A stretch of DNA of 64,000 bases from Actinoplanes utahensis (GTDB lineage Bacteria; Actinomycetota; Actinomycetes; Mycobacteriales; Micromonosporaceae): positions 1-64,000 of the forward strand of contig NZ_BOMZ01000094.1 in assembly GCF_016862455.1 (NCBI RefSeq). Reading direction: 5' to 3'. Every line of letters starts with the position of its first letter. Position 1 is the first letter of the stretch. The position numbers were made by a program, and so were the translations under genes. Below, piece after piece: positions 41,425-64,000 of this stretch. Under the pieces are notes generated by a model, which was not told the origin of the DNA, made no database searches, and saw only the letters and a program-made list of their open reading frames with translations.

Positions 41425-41590
41425 CACTCAGCAGAGACCCGTCCTGAGCCGCGGTGGCGGTGTGGCCTCGTCCGTGGACGAGCAGCAGGTACAGCAGTAG
41501 GGCGTCGAGGAGTAGGGGTATGAGCGCGTCGGTGCCCAGCCGGGGTCGGGCCAGTTCGGTGGTCCGGTCGCCGCCGGTCAGCAGTCGGCT
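41425..41590 (-). pseudogene. AraC-type regulator fragment
   Basis: The minus strand encodes LTGGDRTTELARPRLGTDAL then IPLLLDALLLYLLLVHGRGH, the hinge between the cupin-like N-terminal domain and the DNA-binding domain of a common AraC-family type. Neither a start nor the helix-turn-helix pair is present. Confidence 0.4.
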
Positions 41591-41713
41591 TCCCGCCGGT
41601 TCGGGGTGATCACGGTGGCGACGGAACGGCGAAGCACCCGAGGGTGCCCGCCTTCCGCCGGGTGTTTGCGGAGGTCACCCGATCTCGAGCAGGGGCCGCG
41701 AGGAGCAGGCGGG

Positions 41714-43345
41714 TCAGGTCGTCCGCGCCATGGCGTGCTTCTCCCGGTACATCGCCCGGTCTGCCTGGTCGAGGACGTACTCGACGGAGGTTGCGGGACC
41801 AGCAGACTCGTAGCTGACGACGCCGACACTGCCGCCGACCTGGACATCGTCGACGACGGCGACAGCGGCAGCGCGGACCCGGGCGGTCCAACCGTCGACG
41901 CTGGCCTCCGCCGGGAGCAGCGCGGCCACGATGAACTCGTCACCGCCGAGACGTCCGTGCAGGTCACCGGCACGGCCGGTACGCGCGAGGGACGCCGCCA
42001 GCCGGCGCAGGACCTCGTCCCCGGTGGCGTGACCATAGGTGTCGTTGACGCTCTTGAACCGGTCCAGGTCGATGAACGCCACGGCGAGCCGCTGCCCGCC
42101 GACGGCGATCCCGTCGAGGGCTTTGTGCAGCCAACGGTTGATGCCCGCACGATTGCACAGCCCCGTCAGCGAGTCACGTTCGGCGGCCTCCCGCAGACTG
42201 TTCATCCGCTGCTCGATGACCGTGGCCCGCGCGGCCTGCAGATGGTGGGCGGTCTCACGTGCCAGTTGCGCGCTCAACAGCTGCGCGAACGTCTTCATGA
42301 TGGCCAGGTTCTGCTCACCCACCGGAGTCGTGCTGCTGCTGGCGCCACACAGGGTGCCCAGCAACTCGTCGTGAGCGTCGCGTACCGGCACGCTGACGAA
42401 CGAGGTGATGCCCGTCTGCTGGGCGGTGGCGGCGCCGGGCCACGTCGCGGGCACGTCGGTGACCTCGGCGCGTCCTTCCTCCAGCGCACGACGGCACAGC
42501 GATTCCTGCCAACTCGACGTGCTGCCCTCCGCGACGACCAGGTCGCCGCTGTTGTGGGCGTAGGCGACGACCAGTTCGTCGGCACTGGTGTCGACCATGG
42601 TGAGAAAGGTCGATTCCAGGCCGGTGATGTCTTGGAGCAGTTGCAACAGCGGCCGGGTCAGCGACTGCAGGTCGCGTCCAGCGGCGACCGCGGCGGCCAA
42701 CCGCCGCAGTCCCGGTTCGGCCGGCTGCCCCACGTGCTCGGTGAGCACACCGGTGAGGTAACCGGCGACGGCGTTCAAGGTCGCCTCGTCCCTCGGGTTC
42801 AGCGTGCGAGCGGGCGTCGTGGCCGCGCAGCACAACGCGCCACGCACCCGTCCCTCGACAGCCAACGGCACCCCGGCATGCGCCGCGACACCGAACGCGA
42901 GAGTGTGCGGATGCCCGCCCATCACCGGGTCAGCGGCAGCGTCACCGACCAGGACGGGCAGGTCACCGGTGGCTACCAGGTGACACAAGGTCTCCTCGAC
43001 CGGGTGCGTCGTACCGACCGGCAGCACCGGCCCACCCGACCTGGACACACTGTGCGTCACCACCCGCTCCCCGGCACGGAACTCGCTGACATAGGCGACC
43101 TCCATACCGAGCTGCTCCACCAGCACCGTCAACGCCCGATCGATACGCTGCCCAACACTCCCCACCGCGGTACGCAGCAACTCGGCCAGCGCAGGCCCCG
43201 CCGCCATCGACGCCGTGATGTCCTCATGTGCCCGCATGCCGGCAACGGTCGGCACCACGACGACAAGCCTGAACCCGACAACCGACTCACTCCTCACCTG
43301 CCTCGAGATCGCACCGCATCCACTGAGGCGAATCCGGCCGGTCAC
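41714..43345 (-). CDS. GAF-GAF-GGDEF diguanylate cyclase
   Basis: A 543-residue cytosolic signalling protein. Two GAF sensor domains are visible, about residues 60-205 (VAYVSEFRAGERVVTHSVSR) and 225-380 (LELAYAHNSG-like block VVAYAHNSGDLVVAEG, GITSFVSVPVRDAHDELLGT). The C-terminal GGDEF domain spans ~390-540, with the RLGGDEFIVA active loop near 465 and AFIDLDRFKSVNDTYGHATG. It should make c-di-GMP in response to a small ligand or redox state. Start is GTG at 43345, with GGAAAGGA eight bases before. It follows an MFS gene by 30 bases on the same strand, so the two may be co-transcribed. Confidence 0.88.
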   Translation of the reverse strand: MTGRIRLSGCGAISRQVRSESVVGFRLVVVVPTVAGMRAHEDITASMAAGPALAELLRTAVGSVGQRIDRALTVLVEQLGMEVAYVSEFRAGERVVTHSVSRSGGPVLPVGTTHPVEETLCHLVATGDLPVLVGDAAADPVMGGHPHTLAFGVAAHAGVPLAVEGRVRGALCCAATTPARTLNPRDEATLNAVAGYLTGVLTEHVGQPAEPGLRRLAAAVAAGRDLQSLTRPLLQLLQDITGLESTFLTMVDTSADELVVAYAHNSGDLVVAEGSTSSWQESLCRRALEEGRAEVTDVPATWPGAATAQQTGITSFVSVPVRDAHDELLGTLCGASSSTTPVGEQNLAIMKTFAQLLSAQLARETAHHLQAARATVIEQRMNSLREAAERDSLTGLCNRAGINRWLHKALDGIAVGGQRLAVAFIDLDRFKSVNDTYGHATGDEVLRRLAASLARTGRAGDLHGRLGGDEFIVAALLPAEASVDGWTARVRAAAVAVVDDVQVGGSVGVVSYESAGPATSVEYVLDQADRAMYREKHAMARTT

Positions 43346-43375
43346 ATCGGCGTCCTTTCCGGTTCCACCGGCATG

Positions 43376-44515
43376 TCACGGTGTCGTGCCGCGAGTGAGC
43401 GGTCCGGCGAGAGCCATCAGCAGGAGGCCTGCCACCGCACCGAGCAGGATTCCGGTGCTCAGGTTCGTCAGTCCCGCGACGGCGCCGACGAGTGCCGGTG
43501 CGATCAGGAAACCGACCCGGCCCACCCACGTGAGGTAGGCGAGGTTGCCGGCGGTGAACTCGTCGCCGTCCGACCCGGCCGCGGCGAGAACCGTCGGGAA
43601 GAGAACCGACACACCGACACCGGCCATCGCGAACGCCGCGATCGCGGCGGCCGGGTGGTCACTGGCTGCCACACCGGCAAAGGCCGCAGCAAGCAGAGCG
43701 GCTTGGGCTCGAACGACTCGGCGCGCGCCGAAGTGCTCGATGAGCCGGTCGTTGACCAGGCGGCCCAGGGTCATCGCGCTCACGAAGGCCACGTATGCAC
43801 CGGCGGCGATTCCGGCGCTGCCGCCCAGTTCGTCCTCGACGTACACGGCCGACCAGGTCGACGGCACGTCCTCGGCGAAAGCGACCAGCAACGCCACCGT
43901 TCCGAGCAGGACGAGCCGGCCCGGCCGCCGCCGTCGCGGTCGCACGTGTCCGGCCCCGGAGCGGCCGCCGATGCCACGATGACGCCAGATGGCCGGTAGC
44001 AGTGCGAGGGTCCCGGCGGCGAGCACCGCGGCCGAGGCGGTGAGCATCATGGTGATGGGTACGCCGAGGCCGGTGAACATCGCGGCGGCGGCGCTCGCGG
44101 AAACGGCGCCGATGCTCCACCAGGCGTGGAAGCCGTTGATCATCGGTCGCTCGTGGGTCTGCTGGACGGCGAGGGCCATGGTGTTCAGGGCGACGTCGAT
44201 GAGGCCGTCGAGCATGCCGAAGAGCGCGAAGACGGTGATCAGAGCAAGGTACGACGCCAGCCGTGCCGGCGACCAGAGGACCGCGCAGTAGAGGAGGGTG
44301 CAGGTCGCGGCAAGGGGGCCGGCGCCCAGCCTTCTGGTGACCCGGCCGGCCAGTGGCCCGGCCAGCAAGGCGCCCACCGATGCGGCGGCGACGACCACGC
44401 CGATCTCCGGGTCGTCGAGTGCGGCCTGCCTCTTGATGGTGGGCAGATGCGGCAGCACGCTGGCGAAGAGTGCGCCGTTGGCGAAGAAGACGTACGTCGT
44501 GGCGAGTCGGCGCAC
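43376..44515 (-). CDS. MFS transporter
   Basis: A 379-residue major facilitator protein with about 12 helices. Family marks: ASVLPHLPTIKRQAALDDPE, GPLAGRVTRRLGAGPLAATC (loop 2-3 motif), GMLDGLIDVALNTMALAVQQ and HAWWSIGAVSASAAAAMFTG. This recalls the fucose-permease-like/YfcJ-like subfamily; substrate unknown. GTG at 44515 is taken as start because the upstream frame is non-coding. The stop of a phosphatase fragment lies 3 bases upstream. Confidence 0.85.
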   Translation of the reverse strand: MRRLATTYVFFANGALFASVLPHLPTIKRQAALDDPEIGVVVAAASVGALLAGPLAGRVTRRLGAGPLAATCTLLYCAVLWSPARLASYLALITVFALFGMLDGLIDVALNTMALAVQQTHERPMINGFHAWWSIGAVSASAAAAMFTGLGVPITMMLTASAAVLAAGTLALLPAIWRHRGIGGRSGAGHVRPRRRRPGRLVLLGTVALLVAFAEDVPSTWSAVYVEDELGGSAGIAAGAYVAFVSAMTLGRLVNDRLIEHFGARRVVRAQAALLAAAFAGVAASDHPAAAIAAFAMAGVGVSVLFPTVLAAAGSDGDEFTAGNLAYLTWVGRVGFLIAPALVGAVAGLTNLSTGILLGAVAGLLLMALAGPLTRGTTP

Positions 44516-44517
44516 TG

Positions 44518-44745
44518 TCAGGCCGCCACCGGGGTGCCGATGTGTCCGCCCACCTGCTCGGCGCTGCGACCGCCGCAGATCAGCGGTACGGCCCACCGAT
44601 GGGCCTGGGTGAGATCGCCGAAGGTGGTGGACGGCTGCCACGCCCCGTCGCCGTGAGGTTGCAGGACGGTGCCGCCCGCCTCACGTACCAGGGCGAGTCC
44701 TCCGGCGACGTCCCAGATGGCGGTTGTCTCGTGAAGTTCAGCGCC
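44518..44745 (-). pseudogene. Inositol-monophosphatase-family C-terminal fragment
   Basis: The frame reads TTAIWDVAGGLALVREAGGT, then LTQAHRWAVPLICGGRSAEQ, the metal-binding D of WDVAxGxxLxxEAGG and the C-terminus of inositol monophosphatase-like enzymes. The N-terminal two thirds, including the DPLDGT motif, are absent. A 5'-truncated remnant, left of the MFS gene start by 3 bases. Confidence 0.6.
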
Positions 44746-44827
44746 ACGACGACTCGTTGTTGCGGCACGGTCCGCAGATGGACCAGGCACCACCTGACCG
44801 AGAGCCTTCCGTTGCCGGAGGGAGGAT

Positions 44828-45150
44828 TCAGGCGATGTGCCGTAGGCGGTGGCGGGGGACGCCTGCGGCGATGAGCCGGTCGGCGAGCGCGGCCGAGGGG
44901 TGGTCGAGGAAGACCGCGACGTGGTGGTCGTCGCCGAGGTGGCAGGCGGCGGCGATGGTGCCGAGGTTGATCGGGTCGAGTGCTTCCACATCAGCGAGAT
45001 CCAGCACCAGCCGTAGGGGGCGGGTGTGGCGGATCGCTTGAACCAGAATGCGGCGAACTCCGACCGCATCAGCCGCATCGAGGACGCCGTACGGGTGAAC
45101 GACGAACGTGCAACGGGACTGGTGTCGACGTCGACCAAGGCGGCCGTCAT
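44828..45150 (-). pseudogene. STAS-domain protein with frameshift
   Basis: ATG at 45150 has GGAAGG seven bases upstream and starts MTAALVDVDTSPVAR. The continuation that looks like a STAS domain (anti-sigma antagonist type) is in the next frame from about 45112: CTFVVHPYGVLDAADAVGVR, RILVQAIRHTRPLRLVLDLA, DVEALDPINLGTIAAACHLG, ending RHRLRHIA at 44828. That frame has no start codon. One indel near 45110-45118 would join them into about 107 residues. The serine expected as phosphorylation site appears replaced by DPINLG. Either a sequencing error or a recent inactivation. Confidence 0.6.
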
Positions 45151-45242
45151 CTTGTTACCTTCCGTTATCCAGCGTTCTCCAGGTCGTCAAGATCAAGGCT
45201 TTCGTTGGGCGAGGTCGAGGCAACCTGGGGAAGTCCACCTGG

Positions 45243-45419
45243 TCACAGCAGGGTCACGGCCACTGTTCCCAGCATGCCGGTCCCGATCGCCAGGCACGCC
45301 AGCAAGCCCGCCAGAGACAGCCGGTGGTTGAGCACACGGTTACGCGCGATGGACTGGTTCATAACGGTCCATGCCGTCCCGCCGAGCAGTGTCATAGCGA
45401 CTATCACGAGCATGATCAT
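45243..45419 (-). CDS. Small two-helix membrane peptide
   Basis: A 58-residue ORF, below the usual length cut-off: MIMLVIVAMTLLGGTAWTVM, then NQSIARNRVLNHRLSLAGLL, then a second hydrophobic stretch ending GMLGTVAVTLL. The layout (helix, basic loop, helix) gives a hairpin membrane peptide. GAGAGGA lies 14 bases upstream, further than ideal; an internal ATG at 45417-equivalent (MLVI) may be used. Function unknown. Confidence 0.5.
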   Translation of the reverse strand: MIMLVIVAMTLLGGTAWTVMNQSIARNRVLNHRLSLAGLLACLAIGTGMLGTVAVTLL

Positions 45420-45593
45420 GCCGAAGGCCGTCCTCTCGACGTTGTCACATCGAGTGTTCGCCGATACACGCTCTTGAATGCGTGAGGACGGTTGAACAGT
45501 GCACGAATTACCGGTTATCCGACGTGGCGACGGCCGGAGAGGTGAGCTTGGTGACGTCCGTCGTCAGGGGCAACGAACCATGCCGCGACCGCG

Positions 45594-45625
45594 GGGCCGG
45601 GCCCGCCACACGGGGCGGGCCCGGC
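45594..45625 (-). terminator. Terminator of the NRPS operon
   Basis: A perfect 13-bp GC stem (GGCCGGGCCCGCC and complement) with a 6-nt loop, starting 7 bases after the mbtH stop. Confidence 0.88.
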
Positions 45626-45631
45626 CACAGG

Positions 45632-45838
45632 TCAGGCCGGGGCCGCCCCGTCCATCTGCTCACGCAGGCTCCGCGGTCGCATGTCGGTCCACACCTCGTC
45701 GACGTAGGCGGAGCACTCGTCCCGGCTGCCCTCTTTACCGGTTCGGTGCCAACCCGCCGGGACCTCCTGTCCCAGCAGCCACAACGAATACTGATCCTCG
45801 TCGTTGCGGAGTACCTCGTAGCGGGCGTCCTCGTCCAT
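45632..45838 (-). CDS. MbtH-like NRPS accessory protein
   Basis: A 68-residue protein that binds adenylation domains and supports their folding or activity. The MbtH signature is present: YEVLRNDEDQYSLWLLGQEV, PAGWHRTGKEGSRDECSAYV, DEVWTDMRPRSL, with the conserved Trp residues (LW, GW, VW) and the S/N-x-EEC-like SRDEC. ATG at 45838 is chosen because AAGGAG lies six bases before it; an ATG at 45844 directly abuts that site. It is the last gene of the NRPS operon, 41 bases after the MFS exporter gene. Confidence 0.93.
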   Translation of the reverse strand: MDEDARYEVLRNDEDQYSLWLLGQEVPAGWHRTGKEGSRDECSAYVDEVWTDMRPRSLREQMDGAAPA

Positions 45839-45885
45839 CGTCATCTCCTTGTCGTATGGGCTTGCCTGATGGTGGGTGTTGCCGG

Positions 45886-47105
45886 TCAGTCGGGAATCGG
45901 CGCCGGTTGCCCGGCCGCCAGACGCCGCAGGACGGGGCTGGCGGTGACGAAAACCGTCACCACTGCCATGCCTGCGGCGCAGGCCAAGACGGCGGCCGCG
46001 CCGGGGGCCAGGGCGGCGAGCGCGCCGCCGAGTACCGGCCCGATCGCCCCGGCACCACCGGTGAGCAGCCCGAGCGCGCCGCTCAGCCGGCCCCGCAGCT
46101 CGTCCGGGGTGAGCAGCATCTGCTGCGTCACGATCGTGGTGTTGGCGGTCGGCGCGAGCAGTGCCATGAGGGCGAACAGAGCACCGATCAGGTATCCGCT
46201 CGTGACCAGCGCGGTCAGCGGGACGAGCACGGACACCGCCCAGAAGGCGGCGGCGACGGACAGGTACGGCCCGAGCCGCCGGTGCAGGTACGGGGCGAGG
46301 AGGGCGCCGGCCACCCCGCCGGCGCCCAGCATCGCCGCCATCAGCCCGATCTCACCCGGGGCTGCGCCACGGCGCTGCGCCAGGACGATCACCACCAGGT
46401 AGAAGGCGCTGAAGAACAGGTTCAGGATCACGGCGTACACGGTGGTGGACCGGATGACGGGATGCCGCCACATCCAGCGCAGTCCGGCCACCATCTCCGG
46501 GCCCAGCCGGCCCACCGGCTCGCGTGGCCGTACCCGCGGCGGCACCCGCAGAAAGGCCAGCGTGACGAACGCGACCACGTGGGCCAGCACGTCCACGGCG
46601 AACGGCAGGAACCGGGCGACGGCGAACAGCAGGCCACCGGCCGCCGTGCCCGCCACCTGACCCAATGAGGTCCGCGCGGCGTTGGCGGCTACGGCCGTGC
46701 CCAACTGCCCCTCCGGAACCAGGACCGCGAGCGTGGCGTCCTCAGCCGGCTCGAACAGCGCCGTGCAGACGCCGAGCACCGCTGCGACGGCCACCATGTG
46801 GGGTACCGTCGCCGCCCCCGCCAGCACCGCGGCGACCAGACTGGCGAGGGCGATCACCTGCGCCGCCTCGCAGACGAGCATCAGGCGTTTGCGGTTGCAG
46901 CGATCCGCGACCGCACCGGCCGGCAAGCCCACCACCAGCTGGGCGGCGGCGATGACACCGAGCACCAGGCCGGAGGCCGCAGTGGATCCGCTGACCGCGA
47001 GGACCAGCAGAGGGAAGGCGATCGCGGTGGCGTTGTGCCCGAACTCGGCACCGGCCTGGCTGAGCCAGAGCAGCCGGTAGTCCCTGTTACGGGAGAGTGG
47101 AACCG

Positions 47106-47109
<4 letters not shown>
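45886..47109 (-). CDS. MFS exporter of the NRPS cluster (EntS/DHA3-like)
   Basis: A 407-residue drug/siderophore-type exporter with 12 expected helices. N-terminus SRNRDYRLLWLSQAGAEFGH then LVVGLPAGAVADRCNRKRLM (the motif A loop) is typical of the EntS-like branch. Its GTG start overlaps the NRPS stop (GTGA), so it is translationally coupled and most likely exports the peptide product. The second half has GAIGPVLGGALAALAPGAAA. This is the only transporter of the cluster inside the window. Confidence 0.9.

Positions 47110-64000
<16,891 letters not shown>

Noticed and set aside
44518..45150. One 210-residue minus-strand ORF
   Set aside because: It joins the wrong frame of the STAS gene to a phosphatase remnant by chance; reported as two separate broken genes instead.
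45482..46668. Plus-strand frames over mbtH and the MFS exporter
   Set aside because: Antisense shadows; MbtH and MFS signatures on the minus strand are unambiguous.

Overview
The window is high-GC, codon-biased actinobacterial DNA. Gene content (twin-arginine tyrosinase cofactor, fused SecDF, CBM13-linked arabinanase, GlnR-like regulator, MbtH with giant NRPS) and several small-protein families fit a filamentous member of the Micromonosporaceae such as Actinoplanes. That assignment is an inference from protein style, not from a marker gene. No rRNA, tRNA or CRISPR array was found.

Layout. 1-8.1 kb is an accessory, decaying stretch: a frame-broken membrane gene, IS5-, IS3- and IS701-type transposase remnants, MFS and MarR fragments, and intact TetR, RidA, lipoprotein and phosphotransferase genes. 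8.1-15.5 kb holds a GT2 glycosyltransferase, an L,D-transpeptidase, a GNAT gene followed by an MmyB-like remnant, the melC1-melC2 tyrosinase operon (with an 11-codon leader ORF and a hairpin in front), and convergent secDF. 15.5-17.1 kb is a secreted GH43 arabinanase with a ricin-type module behind two LacI-like operators. 17.2-23.1 kb is a minus-strand operon: a Pls-like membrane NRPS (A-PCP-membrane/left-handed beta-helix), an M1 peptidase, a peroxiredoxin and a 48-aa membrane peptide. 23.4-28.5 kb is a xylo-oligosaccharide operon: ABC binding protein, two permeases and a GH120 beta-xylosidase, with a palindromic CGAAA-N-TTTCG operator. 28.6-34 kb has a GGDEF-EAL protein paired with an orphan TRAP-type binding protein, two surface proteins and a GlnR-like regulator. 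34-45.5 kb carries an alginate-lyase-family protein, small membrane or secreted proteins, an LLM oxidoreductase, a GAF-GGDEF protein, an MFS transporter and more gene fragments (DNA ligase, AraC, inositol monophosphatase, STAS).

45.6-64 kb is the 3' end of a nonribosomal peptide cluster, read on the minus strand: one NRPS gene of at least 16.9 kb that enters from beyond the right edge, then an MFS exporter (GTGA overlap), mbtH and a terminator. In the window the NRPS reads (PCP)-E / C-A-PCP / C-A-PCP-E / C-A-PCP / C-A-PCP-E. It ends in an epimerase with no thioesterase. The third adenylation domain has a serine-type pocket; the first two share an unusual one-residue-shorter A4 motif. The part of the cluster that starts and probably releases the peptide lies outside the window.

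The strongest leads are this NRPS with its duplicated PCP-E-C blocks, the Pls-like operon, the tyrosinase leader, and the c-di-GMP protein coupled to a lone solute-binding protein.
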